This document shows, piece by piece, positions 1 through 5,921 of a DNA stretch of 10,050 nt. Below the pieces are notes generated by a model. That model saw nothing but the letters and a program-made list of their open reading frames with translations, had not been told where the DNA came from and made no database searches. A program made the position numbers and the translations under genes. Within the stretch, counting starts at the first letter, position 1. Every line of letters begins with the position of its first letter. The stretch lies in NCBI GenBank assembly GCA_903874575.1, contig CAIQSZ010000245.1, positions 1 through 10,050 on the forward strand. The letters run 5' to 3'. The stretch comes from an uncultured Elusimicrobia bacterium. Its GTDB lineage: Bacteria > Elusimicrobiota > Elusimicrobia > UBA1565 > UBA9628.

Positions 1-23
1 CACTCTCTTTAAAGGAAAATACC

Positions 24-46
24 CCGGGAATCAACCGCTTTCCCGG
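24..46. other. Hairpin upstream of the first gene
   Basis: CCGGGAA at 24-30 and TTCCCGG at 40-46 form a perfect 7-bp stem around a 9-nt loop. It covers the place where the -35 element of the promoter at 56-61 should be. Read on the minus strand it is followed by a T-rich stretch (rc of 11-23), as in a weak intrinsic terminator, but no minus-strand gene is visible here. It could equally be the end of an upstream gene or an operator. Confidence 0.3.
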
Positions 47-55
47 CTTAGGGGG

Positions 56-61
56 TATAAT
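56..61 (+). promoter_or_regulatory. -10 promoter hexamer, leaderless arrangement
   Basis: A perfect TATAAT lies only 5 nt before the ATG at 67. Transcription starting the usual 6-8 nt downstream of the hexamer would begin at or beside the start codon. No good -35 hexamer is seen, and there is no correctly spaced ribosome binding site: GAGG at 62-65 is too close to the ATG to serve. Confidence 0.5.
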
Positions 62-66
62 GAGGC

Positions 67-1359
67 ATGGCCGAAATCCTCGGGCGCCTGCTGACGGATC
101 TGGGAGAGCGCTCGGACTACGACGCGGCCTCGCAGTGCTCGCGCTGCGGCTACTGCGAGCAGGCGTGCCCCACGTACGTCGCGACCGGCCGGGAGTCCCA
201 GTCGCCGCGCGGGCGCAGTCAGCTGGTGCGCCTGATCCTGGAGGGGAAGCTCTCGGACCCGAAGGCCGCCGAGGAGGCGCTGTCCACCTGCCTGCTGTGC
301 GGCGCCTGCACGACGGCGTGCTACGCGAAGGTCGCGGTCCCCGATCTCGTGCTGGAAGGCCGCCGCCGCGCGCGCGGCGACGCTCATTGGCTGGTCCGCG
401 CGGCGTCGGGTCTTCTCGTCTCCCGTCCGGCGGTCCTGCGGCTCCTCCTGCGCGCCGGCTTCCTGCTGAAGCGCCTCGGTGTTTCCCGGCTGGCCCGGCC
501 GCTGCTCCGGCTGATCGGCCTGCCGGTCCTGGCCGCGATGGACGAACACGTGGAAGAGGCGCCGTTGCGCCTGCTCGACGACCGCCTCCCCGCGCTGCGG
601 CGCGCGGGCGAGGGGGACGCGTGGCGCTACTTCGCCGCCTGCGGCCCGCGCTACCTGTTTCCGCGCGTGGGCGCGGCGACCTGGCGGGCGCTGACGCATT
701 TGCGCGGCAAGGGGCGCTTCATGGAGAACCGGTGCTGCGGCCTGCTCGCCCACAACTACGGCGACGTCGCGCGGGCGCGGGAGTTGGCGAAGCTCAACAT
801 TGAGCGGGCCGAGGCGACGGGCGACGCGCCCGTCGTCGGCGACTGCTCCTCGTGCGTCGCGTTCCTCAAGTCATATCCCCAGCTCTTCCTGGCGCCGTCC
901 GAGGCGCCCTGGCGCGCGCGCGCCGAAAAGTTCTCCGCCCGGGTGCGCGACGTCGTGGAGGCGTACGGCGAGGACTCCCCGGCCCTGCCGCTGGCGGCGG
1001 CCCAGGGCCGCGTCGTCTACCACGACTCCTGCCGCGCGCTCAACGGCCAGGGTCTTAAGGAGGAGCCGCGGCGCGCGGTCAGGGCGGCCGCCGGCGCCGA
1101 CTACCGCGAGATGCCCGAGTCCGGCGTCTGCTGCGGCGGCGCGGGCGCCTTCGAATTCGTCCACGGCGAGCTGTCCGACGACATCCTGCGCCGGAAGGTC
1201 GGCAACGCGGCTTCGGTCCAGGCGCGCACGCTCGTGACCAGCTCCACCTCCTGCCTCATCCAGCTTGCCCGGGGGTTGAAGATGTATTATCCTGACGCAA
1301 GGGTGCTTCACATCTCCGAGTACGTCGCCGCCGCCATCGAGGATCGCCATGGGGCGTAG
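67..1359 (+). CDS. (Fe-S)-binding oxidoreductase subunit, GlcF/LutA/GlpC type
   Basis: A 430-residue iron-sulfur electron-transfer subunit of the family that partners a flavin 2-hydroxyacid (glycolate, lactate) or glycerol-3-phosphate dehydrogenase in the cytoplasm or at the inner membrane. Two ferredoxin-type cluster motifs are visible: CSRCGYCEQACP (C24, C27, C30, C34) and CLLCGACTTAC (C75, C78, C81, C85). The second lacks the usual Pro after its last Cys. The C-terminal half carries two CCG-type domains: CCGLLAHNYG and a DCSSC motif, then HDSC, CCGGAGAFEF and a TSSTSC motif. These typically bind a noncubane [4Fe-4S] cluster or interact with heterodisulfide-like partners. Length fits GlcF (about 400 aa). 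No flavin dehydrogenase partner is visible, though only 66 nt upstream are seen. The stop overlaps the next gene by 11 nt, so the two are probably co-transcribed. The substrate cannot be named from the sequence. Confidence 0.85.
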   Translation: MAEILGRLLTDLGERSDYDAASQCSRCGYCEQACPTYVATGRESQSPRGRSQLVRLILEGKLSDPKAAEEALSTCLLCGACTTACYAKVAVPDLVLEGRRRARGDAHWLVRAASGLLVSRPAVLRLLLRAGFLLKRLGVSRLARPLLRLIGLPVLAAMDEHVEEAPLRLLDDRLPALRRAGEGDAWRYFAACGPRYLFPRVGAATWRALTHLRGKGRFMENRCCGLLAHNYGDVARARELAKLNIERAEATGDAPVVGDCSSCVAFLKSYPQLFLAPSEAPWRARAEKFSARVRDVVEAYGEDSPALPLAAAQGRVVYHDSCRALNGQGLKEEPRRAVRAAAGADYREMPESGVCCGGAGAFEFVHGELSDDILRRKVGNAASVQARTLVTSSTSCLIQLARGLKMYYPDARVLHISEYVAAAIEDRHGA

Positions 1360-2524
1360 GCAGGAGCTGGAGAAGCGCCAATCCCTGCTGGCCCGGTTCG
1401 GCCGCATGGTCGCGGCCGAGACCCACTTCGACGGCCTGCTGGTCATCATCGCCGATGAGGTCCGCAACATCCTGAGCGCGGACCGCTGCTCGGTCTTCCT
1501 GGTCGACGCGTACAAGGGCGAGTTGTGGACGCGGATCGCGCTCGGGATGGAGGAGAAGATTCTCCGCATCCCGCTGGGACAGGGCATCGCCGGGTTCGTC
1601 GCGAAGACCGGCTCCGCGGTCAACATCCGGGACGCGTACAAGGACACCCGCTTCGCCCAGGACCTGGACCGCATCACCGGCTACCAGACGCGCAGCGTGC
1701 TGGCCGTGCCGCTGCGCGGCCGCGACGGCAAGTCCTTGGGCGTGTTCGAGGTGCTCAACAAGGTCAAGGGCTCGTTCACGGAGGAGGACGAGGGCCTGCT
1801 GCGCATCCTGGCCACCATGGCCGCCACCTTCATCGAAAACGCGACGCTGTATGAGGAACTGCGCCGTTCCCACCTTGAAACCATCTACCGCATGGCGCTC
1901 GTGGCCGAGTACCGCGACCAGGAAGACACGGGCCGCCACCTGCGGCGCATGTCCCGTTTCTCCGGCATTCTCGCCCAGGGCATGGGCCTGCCCTTCGCCG
2001 AGGCCGAGGACATCCGCTACGCCGCGCCCCTGCACGACATCGGCAAGGTCGCCATCCCGGACTCGATCCTGCGCAAGCCCGACAAGCTCACCCCTGAAGA
2101 GTTCGACGAGATGAAGAAGCACACCGTGTTCGGCTCCCGGATGCTCGCCAACGCGGAGAGCCGCCTTCTGCGCCTGGCCGCGAAGATCGCCGTCGGCCAC
2201 CACGAGTGGTGGGACGGCGCCGGCTACCCGTACGGGCTGAAGGGCGAGGCGATCTCCTTGGAGGCGCGCATCGTCACGGTCGCCGACGTCTTCGACGCGC
2301 TGTCGTCGAAGCGCGCGTACAAGGGCGAATGGACCGTCGAGGACGCGCTTCATTACATCGAGGAGCGCGCGGGCAAGCAGTTCGACCCGCGCGTCGTCGC
2401 CGCCCTGCACGACAAGTTCGCCGACATCCTCCAGGCGCGCGACGAGGAGAACCGGCGCATGATCGAAGACGAGGTCGCCATTCTCCGGCATCTTCTTCCC
2501 GCCGACTCGCAGCGCGCCGTCTGA
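1349..2524 (+). CDS. GAF domain plus HD-GYP cyclic-di-GMP phosphodiesterase
   Basis: A 391-residue soluble signalling protein. Residues about 15-170 form a GAF sensor domain (from ARFGRMVAAETHFDGLL through LAVPLRGRDGKSLGVFEVLN). Residues about 175-375 form an HD-GYP domain. Key HD-GYP residues are present: TGRHLRRMS, the metal-binding H229-D230 in HDIGKVAIPD, H284-H285, and G292-Y293-P294 in the GYP loop, followed by ADVFDALSSKRAYK. With all of these it should be an active hydrolase of cyclic-di-GMP rather than a degenerate one. The GAF ligand is unknown. There is no receiver domain or membrane segment. The ATG at 1349 lies inside the end of the preceding iron-sulfur gene, with GAGG at about 1339-1342 as ribosome binding site, suggesting translational coupling and perhaps a link between redox metabolism and c-di-GMP level. 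Confidence 0.9.
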   Translation: MGRRQELEKRQSLLARFGRMVAAETHFDGLLVIIADEVRNILSADRCSVFLVDAYKGELWTRIALGMEEKILRIPLGQGIAGFVAKTGSAVNIRDAYKDTRFAQDLDRITGYQTRSVLAVPLRGRDGKSLGVFEVLNKVKGSFTEEDEGLLRILATMAATFIENATLYEELRRSHLETIYRMALVAEYRDQEDTGRHLRRMSRFSGILAQGMGLPFAEAEDIRYAAPLHDIGKVAIPDSILRKPDKLTPEEFDEMKKHTVFGSRMLANAESRLLRLAAKIAVGHHEWWDGAGYPYGLKGEAISLEARIVTVADVFDALSSKRAYKGEWTVEDALHYIEERAGKQFDPRVVAALHDKFADILQARDEENRRMIEDEVAILRHLLPADSQRAV

Positions 2525-2529
2525 TCCGG

Positions 2530-2552
2530 CGCCGCGCCTCACGGCCGCGGCG
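2530..2552 (+). terminator. Weak GC hairpin after the HD-GYP gene
   Basis: CGCCGCG (2530-2536) and CGCGGCG (2546-2552) form a 7-bp stem 6 nt after the stop. There is no T-run behind it, so it is at best an inefficient or factor-dependent terminator. Confidence 0.3.
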
Positions 2553-2580
2553 GCAAGCATTCCCAAGACGGTCGCGTTCG

Positions 2581-2589
2581 TGCTATAAT
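2581..2589 (+). promoter_or_regulatory. Extended -10 promoter of tRNA-Gly
   Basis: TGC followed by a perfect TATAAT (2584-2589) forms an extended -10 element ending 12 nt before the mature tRNA 5' end at 2602. The -35 region (TCCCAA near 2561) is poor. The same TGC-TAWAAT form precedes the tRNA-Ser gene. Confidence 0.6.
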
Positions 2590-2601
2590 CGCCGTCGAAC
2601 C

Positions 2602-2675
2602 GCGGGCGTGGTTCAATGGTAGAACGGGTCCTTGCCAAGGATCAGACGGCGGTTCGATTCCGCTCGCCCGCTCCA
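2602..2675 (+). tRNA. tRNA-Gly (anticodon GCC)
   Basis: A complete 74-nt cloverleaf. The acceptor stem GCGGGCG (2602-2608) pairs with CGCCCGC (2665-2671), then discriminator T and encoded CCA (2673-2675). D stem GTTC/GAAC is at 2611-2614 and 2622-2625. The anticodon loop TTGCCAA (2632-2638) has GCC at 2634-2636. The T loop TTCGATT is at 2653-2659. It decodes GGC and GGU, the main glycine codons of this GC-rich window. The transcript probably reads on into the next coding gene, 19 nt downstream. Confidence 0.97.
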
Positions 2676-2694
2676 AATTTCCTCCAATAAAAAA

Positions 2695-3153
2695 ATGCTC
2701 AACGTCACCCGCCGGATACTCGTCAGCGCGCCGCGGGATTCCGTGCAGAAGTACCTGAGCGATTTCCGCGAGATCGCGAAGTACGAGCCGAAGGTCGACT
2801 CGATCGAGATTTCCGAGGCGTCCGAACCCGCCGAGGCGTCCGCGTCCGGACGCTTCCTGGGCCTGCCGTGGCGCGGGACCTTCCGCTTCGAGCGCACCAA
2901 GGACGGCGGCTACCGCGGCGTGATGGTCACCGGGCCCCTGCGCCGCATGGAGTGCCGCATCGTCCTGCGCCCCGTCATCGGCGGCACCTTGATCGAGCGC
3001 GACGAGGCCTACGACCTGCCCTTCTTCCTCAAGCCGCTGAATTCGTTCGTGCGCCGCTGGCTCAACCACACGCTCGAGAACGAACTCGACTTTATCAAGG
3101 AAGGCGCGGAAGCGTTGAACCGCCGCCTCCAGCTCAAGAACCTCGACGTCTAG
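2695..3153 (+). CDS. SRPBCC-fold protein (polyketide cyclase/START-like)
   Basis: A 152-residue protein with the START-like helix-grip pattern: an opening strand (VTRRILVSAPRDSVQKYLSDF), a KYEPKVDSIEI segment, antiparallel strands, and a long C-terminal helix (NSFVRRWLNHTLENELDFIKEGAEAL). These folds bind hydrophobic ligands in a central cavity; several membrane-lipid and coenzyme Q-binding homologues exist, but the ligand cannot be inferred. No signal peptide is present. An in-frame ATG at 2632 would place the start inside tRNA-Gly, so the ATG at 2695 is chosen; it also begins right at the domain. There is no Shine-Dalgarno sequence before it, only an A-rich run (2688-2695). Expression probably depends on read-through from the tRNA promoter. 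The gene converges on the SEC-C gene with only 19 nt between the two stops. Confidence 0.75.
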   Translation: MLNVTRRILVSAPRDSVQKYLSDFREIAKYEPKVDSIEISEASEPAEASASGRFLGLPWRGTFRFERTKDGGYRGVMVTGPLRRMECRIVLRPVIGGTLIERDEAYDLPFFLKPLNSFVRRWLNHTLENELDFIKEGAEALNRRLQLKNLDV

Positions 3154-3172
3154 GGGGGGGATCGCCGTCCGG

Positions 3173-3592
3173 CTACGCGCCGGCGCCGTGGCACTTCTTG
3201 AACTTCTTGCCGGACCCGCAGTGGCAGGGATCGTTGCGTCCGATCTCGGGTCCCGTCTTCACGAAGGTCTCCCCGGGCTTGCCCGCGGGCGCCTCGTTGA
3301 ACTCGCCCTTCTCCAGGCGCTCCTTGTTCTTCTCCATCCAAGCTTGGACCGCCTTCATGTCCTTGACGTCCACGCCTTCCTTCTGCATGTGCAGGGCCAG
3401 CGTGCGCAGCTGCTTCATGAACGCCGGGTCCTTCCACTTGCGAAAGAACATCGCCATCATGCCCTTCGCCTTCGGATCGTTGGCCAGCTCCGGCGGCAGC
3501 GCCGGCATCCCCGGGATGGAGGGCGCGGCCGCGGCGCTCTTAGCGTCGGGCTCTTCCTTCGCGAACGGATTCAGCTTCGTTAACCAGGACAT
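3173..3592 (-). CDS. SEC-C zinc-motif protein
   Basis: A 139-residue cytoplasmic protein ending in a textbook SEC-C motif: GRNDPCHCGSGKKFKKCHG with zinc ligands C123, C125, C134 and H135. In SecA this motif binds zinc and contacts SecB; in small stand-alone proteins its partner is unknown. The N-terminal part starts MSWLTKLNPF and has a Pro/Ala-rich linker (about residues 20-40), then a helical charged segment (about 45-100, rich in Lys, Met and Phe) of no recognised family. The start at 3592 is preceded by AGAGG on the minus strand (3597-3601). A longer frame reaching 3649 would run into tRNA-Ser and is rejected. It is probably transcribed together with the tRNA, whose 3' end lies 16 nt upstream. 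Confidence 0.85.
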   Translation of the reverse strand: MSWLTKLNPFAKEEPDAKSAAAAPSIPGMPALPPELANDPKAKGMMAMFFRKWKDPAFMKQLRTLALHMQKEGVDVKDMKAVQAWMEKNKERLEKGEFNEAPAGKPGETFVKTGPEIGRNDPCHCGSGKKFKKCHGAGA

Positions 3593-3608
3593 AAGACCTC
3601 TGCGAGAA

Positions 3609-3698
3609 TGGCGGAAGGGGTGGGATTCGAACCCACGAGGGACTTGCATCCCTGGCAGTTTTCGAGACTGCTACCTTCAACCGCTCGGTCACCCTTCC
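3609..3698 (-). tRNA. tRNA-Ser (anticodon CGA)
   Basis: A 90-nt class II tRNA with a long variable arm. On the minus strand GGAAGGG (3698-3692) pairs with CCCTTCC (3619-3613), followed by discriminator G and encoded CCA (3611-3609). The anticodon loop CTCGAAA covers 3666-3660, with CGA at 3664-3662. The T arm GTGGGTTCGAATCCCAC is typical. It reads UCG codons. Confidence 0.97.
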
Positions 3699-3730
3699 TA
3701 AAAACGGAATCTGTTAGCGGTCGATTGGGC

Positions 3731-3739
3731 ATTTTAGCA
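3731..3739 (-). promoter_or_regulatory. Extended -10 promoter of tRNA-Ser
   Basis: On the minus strand TGC-TAAAAT (3739-3731) is an extended -10 element. Transcription would start near 3724 and give a leader of about 26 nt before the mature tRNA. No -35 match is seen, as with tRNA-Gly. Confidence 0.5.
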
Positions 3740-3767
3740 TACGTGCGGACGGCGAGAGGCTTTGAAC

Positions 3768-3824
3768 CGGATAATTTTCCGGATTAAGCGTCCGCGTTTG
3801 TGTCCTATTTCGACGGAAACCGTC
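3768..3824 (-). other. Small hairpins downstream of the unknown secreted protein gene
   Basis: GACGG/CCGTC around AAA (3812-3824) overlaps the stop codon of the minus-strand gene, and CCGGA/TCCGG is at about 3768-3783. Either could slow transcription. Neither has a proper T-run, so I do not call them intrinsic terminators. Confidence 0.25.
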
Positions 3825-4425
3825 AGTGCTGGCTCGAATCCTGCCGCGCGGCCGTGCCGGCGTCGTCCCCAATAGCCGCGACCTGAGCCGCGTCTCGGTC
3901 CGCTCTGCCATCGAAGTTGATTCCAGACCCCGTGACGTTGTAGCTCGCTCCATGCAAAGCCGCCAGGACTGCCCGCCGAGGCAAATTCTTCACGGCCGCG
4001 GCTAAAGCGTCGGCAGTCCTCGCACCCAGCTCGGGATGATCTACTACCTCGACCGTTCTTAATTGTTCGTAAATCCTGCGAGCTAATATCGGAGAAGCGG
4101 CCGCACCCGCAAATGTTCGGAATGTGGCGGATACGAGCGCCTGAGCCTGTGCATCGGTGATCGAGCCATGTGGCCCCTGCACTCTGATCGCGGCTGGAGC
4201 AAGAGTGGGCGCGTCCAATCCAGGTAAGGTAGCCAGAAAATTACGCAGACTCATGACACCCAGGCCTTGCTGATCCGCAGGTAATCCGGCAATGCCGAAA
4301 GTTAAAGGGCCGCCAGTAAGCGCAGCGCGCTTGACCGCCGCCTGTGCGGACATCGCTCCGAAAGGCAGCAAGGCCCAAATCAATGCCACGATAATCAAAC
4401 GAGCAATTCGGCCGACGCGCTTCAT
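3823..4425 (-). CDS. Secreted protein of unknown function
   Basis: A 200-residue protein I do not recognise. It begins with a clear Sec signal peptide: MKRVGRIAR, a hydrophobic core LIIVALIWALLPFGA, and a likely cut after AQA near residue 29. The mature part is rich in Ala and has no Cys. It is mostly predicted helical (TDAQAQALVSATFRTFAGAA, LARRIYEQLRTVEVV, ADALAAAVKNLP), ending in a polar Asp/Gln tail. No catalytic motif is visible. The start is supported by AGGAG (4438-4434), 8 nt before the ATG, and by a plausible promoter TTGGCT-N17-GATAAT further upstream. It stands alone on this strand; the next gene downstream is tRNA-Ser. Base composition is somewhat less GC-rich than neighbouring genes, in keeping with a less constrained or acquired locus. 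Confidence 0.7.
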   Translation of the reverse strand: MKRVGRIARLIIVALIWALLPFGAMSAQAAVKRAALTGGPLTFGIAGLPADQQGLGVMSLRNFLATLPGLDAPTLAPAAIRVQGPHGSITDAQAQALVSATFRTFAGAAASPILARRIYEQLRTVEVVDHPELGARTADALAAAVKNLPRRAVLAALHGASYNVTGSGINFDGRADRDAAQVAAIGDDAGTAARQDSSQH

Positions 4426-4467
4426 GACTCTTTTTCTCCTAAGACTTCAGGCTGATCCTTCGACAGT

Positions 4468-4496
4468 ATTATCGCCGATCCGCCGGTCTCAGCCAA
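4468..4496 (-). promoter_or_regulatory. Predicted sigma-70 promoter for the secreted protein gene
   Basis: On the minus strand TTGGCT (4496-4491), a 17-nt spacer and GATAAT (4473-4468) match the -35/-10 layout. The predicted start near 4461 leaves a 5' leader of about 36 nt that contains AGGAG. This gene therefore has a normal leader, unlike those at 67, 4765 and 7944. Confidence 0.5.
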
Positions 4497-4501
4497 GAGC
4501 C

Positions 4502-4527
4502 TTTAGTCTTAGAGCGCCAGGACTAAA
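4502..4527. repeat. Short inverted repeat
   Basis: TTTAGTC (4502-4508) and GACTAAA (4521-4527) are a perfect 7-bp inverted repeat with a 12-nt spacer in the gap upstream of the secreted protein gene. It lies at the 3' end of the PIN fragment. Function unknown; it may be a relic of the lost gene or of its loss. Confidence 0.35.
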
Positions 4528-4542
4528 AGACCTATTAGGCGG

Positions 4543-4707
4543 ACAGCTCCGCGGCGTTGGGATTTCGATGCCGCGGAAGGCGTTCAAAAACCGTATATCT
4601 CTCAAATCGCCGGTCACCGAAACGTCGGCCTTCGCGCTTAGAGCGTCTTGGATCAAGTTCAGAAAGTGTCGGTCGGCATTGCCGGCATCATGGTCGCGCT
4701 GATTCTT
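4543..4707 (-). pseudogene. Remnant of a PIN-domain toxin (PIN_3/COG1569-like)
   Basis: Minus-strand translation gives a stretch from KNQRDHD through DALSAKADVSVTGD to FRGIEIPTPR. This is the C-terminal signature of PIN_3 toxins as I know them: a disordered RDPxD-N-FL start, an ALxAxAD-hhVTGD strand with the catalytic Asp, and an FRGIxIlTPxeF ending. The fragment has extra residues between motifs, lacks the N-terminal two thirds of the domain (including the first catalytic Asp), and has no intact continuation or antitoxin gene nearby. It abuts the DUF134 promoter, so the gene was probably truncated when the two regions were joined. The match is by eye. Confidence 0.5.
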
Positions 4708-4730
4708 GACCGGCTCGGGGCCGCGCCGGC

Positions 4731-4760
4731 TTGACAGAATTATTGGCATATGCTAATAAT
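4731..4760 (+). promoter_or_regulatory. Promoter and palindromic operator of the DUF134 cassette
   Basis: A perfect -35 TTGACA (4731-4736), a 17-nt spacer and TAATAA (4754-4759) with an upstream TGC extension form a strong promoter. Between and over the elements lies a 22-bp palindrome (4739-4760) with half-sites ATTATTGGCAT and ATGCTAATAAT; only one symmetric pair (4745/4754) mismatches. The AT-rich site stands out from its GC-rich setting. A dimeric regulator bound here would block RNA polymerase. Autoregulation by the DUF134 protein is the obvious guess. Confidence 0.65.
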
Positions 4761-4764
4761 AGAC

Positions 4765-5169
4765 GTGCCCCGCCCGCGCAAGTGCCGCTCCGTTTCGCAT
4801 GAGCCCGGCGCCACCTACTTCAAGCCCCGCGGCATCCCCATGACGGAACTCGAGGAAATCGTCCTTGGCTTCGATGAACTCGAAGCGGTCCGCTTAGCGG
4901 ACCTGGAAGGGCTTTATCAGGAGGATGCCGCGGCGAAGATGAAGGTATCCCGACAGACCTTCGGCAACATTATCCATGCGGCTCGCGCGAAGATCGCCGA
5001 AGTCATCGTCGGGGGGAAGGCCCTCAAAATAGAAGGCGGTGTGTTTAAAATGAGGGGTAGGCGGCAGTTCGCGTGCAGCGCCTGCAAACATAAATGGGGA
5101 GTCCCCTGCGGGACGAGGCGTCCGGCGGAGTGCCCGCAATGCAATAGCCCGGACTGGAGGGGAGATTGA
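4765..5169 (+). CDS. UPF0251/DUF134 family DNA-binding protein with zinc-ribbon tail
   Basis: A 134-residue predicted transcription regulator. The N-terminus PRPRKCRSV, then YFKPRGIPMTELEEIVLGFDELEAVRLADLEGL, is the UPF0251 hallmark. Residues about 48-80 (LYQEDAAAKMKVSRQTFGNII) form a sigma-like helix-turn-helix. A C-terminal extension carries a zinc ribbon (C104/C107 and C123/C126, with an extra C115). I choose the GTG at 4765 because it coincides with the normal family start (MPRPRK). The upstream ATG at 4750 sits inside the promoter spacer and would add only MLIID. The GTG lies 5 nt after the -10 element, so the mRNA would be leaderless. It heads the cassette running to 6311, and its TGA overlaps a micro-ORF start (TGATG). 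Its targets and signal are unknown; metal or redox sensing through the Cys residues is inference. Confidence 0.85.
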   Translation: MPRPRKCRSVSHEPGATYFKPRGIPMTELEEIVLGFDELEAVRLADLEGLYQEDAAAKMKVSRQTFGNIIHAARAKIAEVIVGGKALKIEGGVFKMRGRRQFACSACKHKWGVPCGTRRPAECPQCNSPDWRGD

Positions 5170-5213
5170 TGCGCAAGCAGCATGGGATGCAGGGCCAAAT
5201 GACAGGAGGATAA
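5169..5213 (+). CDS. Possible 14-residue coupling peptide or decayed DUF5320 start
   Basis: An ATG overlaps the DUF134 stop (TGATG) and opens a 14-codon frame, MRKQHGMQGQMTGG, ending at a TAA one base before the DUF5320 ATG. The strong AGGAGG for the next gene lies inside it. It could keep ribosomes moving from DUF134 into DUF5320. Its GMQGQMTGG also resembles the family motif GPMGQGPMTGRG, so it may be what is left of a paralogue. No ribosome binding site of its own is evident. Confidence 0.25.
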   Translation: MRKQHGMQGQMTGG

Positions 5214-5214
5214 G

Positions 5215-5445
5215 ATGCCAAAAGGAGATGGGACGGGACCGTCGGGCCAAGGCCCACGGGGCGGACGGGGCCGTGGACGCTGCCACGGCGGCAGAGGCCT
5301 CAACGGCTGGCGGGGGGGCAGAGGCTCCGCCATTGCCGCGGGAAACGGCAATGCGACGGAGGCCGTCTGTCTTGCCGTGGAAGTGGTACAACTACGCGGT
5401 AAGCTGGCGGAAATGGAGTCAAAGCTGGCGGAGCGCCGCCATTGA
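5215..5445 (+). CDS. DUF5320-type Gly/Arg-rich small protein
   Basis: A 76-residue protein starting MPKGDGTGPSGQGPRGGRGRGRC, close to the DUF5320 pattern MPRGDGTGPMGxGPMTGRG. The first 50 residues are Gly/Arg-rich and probably disordered, with one Cys and one His (RCHGGRG). Residues about 50-75 (ATEAVCLAVEVVQLRGKLAEMESKLAER) form a short amphipathic coiled coil, again as in the family. Function is unknown. Relatives usually sit beside NifX/NafY-like dinitrogenase-cofactor proteins, Mrp-type ATPases and UPF0251 regulators, and here the UPF0251 gene is next door. AGGAGG (5204-5209) precedes the ATG. It is cytoplasmic, with no signal peptide. The Met residues usual in the N-terminal motif are replaced by Ser and Gln. 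Confidence 0.75.
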   Translation: MPKGDGTGPSGQGPRGGRGRGRCHGGRGLNGWRGGRGSAIAAGNGNATEAVCLAVEVVQLRGKLAEMESKLAERRH

Positions 5446-5464
5446 GCAAGTTCAGAGGATTTTA

Positions 5465-5908
5465 ATGAACTATAGATCCTGGATCGGGGCCGTAGCGATT
5501 GTCGGGACTTTGTCGGCCGTGGGGATGGCCGGAACGCCAACCTGCGACGAGAAGGCGTCTGACGATGACGTGCGCAGCGCCGCTGTGCGGCTGGACACCG
5601 TCAAGGGAGCGGTGATTCATATAGATCGGATGGAACAGATGCATGGCGTCTGCAACGGCGTTCATCTGACCCTTAAAATCGGAGAACGGGCGGTCCGCAT
5701 TCACTTGGCTCCCGGTGCATTCATGAAGGCCAACGGAATAACGATCGCGAAGAACGATGCGCTGGAAGTTTCGGGGTTCTACATCGACGTGTGCGGGAAC
5801 CCTGAACTGATGGCCAGCACTATCACCGTCAACCGCCGGACTTTGCGGCTGCGGGACGCGAGCGGGCATCCTTTGTGGAATGCCCCCAAGACGCGTAAAC
5901 GGACTTGA
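5465..5908 (+). CDS. Secreted OB-fold-like protein of unknown function
   Basis: A 147-residue exported protein. Residues 1 to about 23 are a signal peptide (MNYRSWIGAVAIVGTLSAVGMAG) with no lipobox. The mature domain follows a beta-rich pattern: KGAVIHIDRMEQMHG, GVHLTLKIGERAVRIHLAPGAFMKANGI, then KNDALEVSGFYIDVCG and LRLRDASGHPLW. The order of a strand with HLxPxxF, a xxDxhEVxG turn and a closing LRDxxGxPLW is one I associate with small periplasmic OB-like proteins found beside cytochromes and metal genes, but I cannot name a family. Three Cys are in the mature part. AGAGG at 5454-5458 supports the ATG at 5465, 19 nt after the DUF5320 stop, so it is in the same operon. Confidence 0.6.
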   Translation: MNYRSWIGAVAIVGTLSAVGMAGTPTCDEKASDDDVRSAAVRLDTVKGAVIHIDRMEQMHGVCNGVHLTLKIGERAVRIHLAPGAFMKANGITIAKNDALEVSGFYIDVCGNPELMASTITVNRRTLRLRDASGHPLWNAPKTRKRT

Positions 5909-5921
5909 GGAGGTCGTCGAC

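Noticed and set aside
1256..2638. Long open frame on the minus strand opposite the HD-GYP gene
   Set aside because: High GC keeps opposite frames free of stops. The plus strand encodes clear GAF and HD-GYP motifs, while the minus translation has no recognisable domain and would run through tRNA-Gly.
2868..3701. Plus-strand frame across the SRPBCC gene, SEC-C gene and tRNA-Ser
   Set aside because: It overlaps three well-supported genes and its translation is low-complexity Arg/Pro/Ser without motifs.
4292..4702. Plus-strand 136-residue frame in the gap before DUF134
   Set aside because: It runs antisense to the signal-peptide part of the secreted protein gene and to the PIN remnant, and has no ribosome binding site or recognisable domain.
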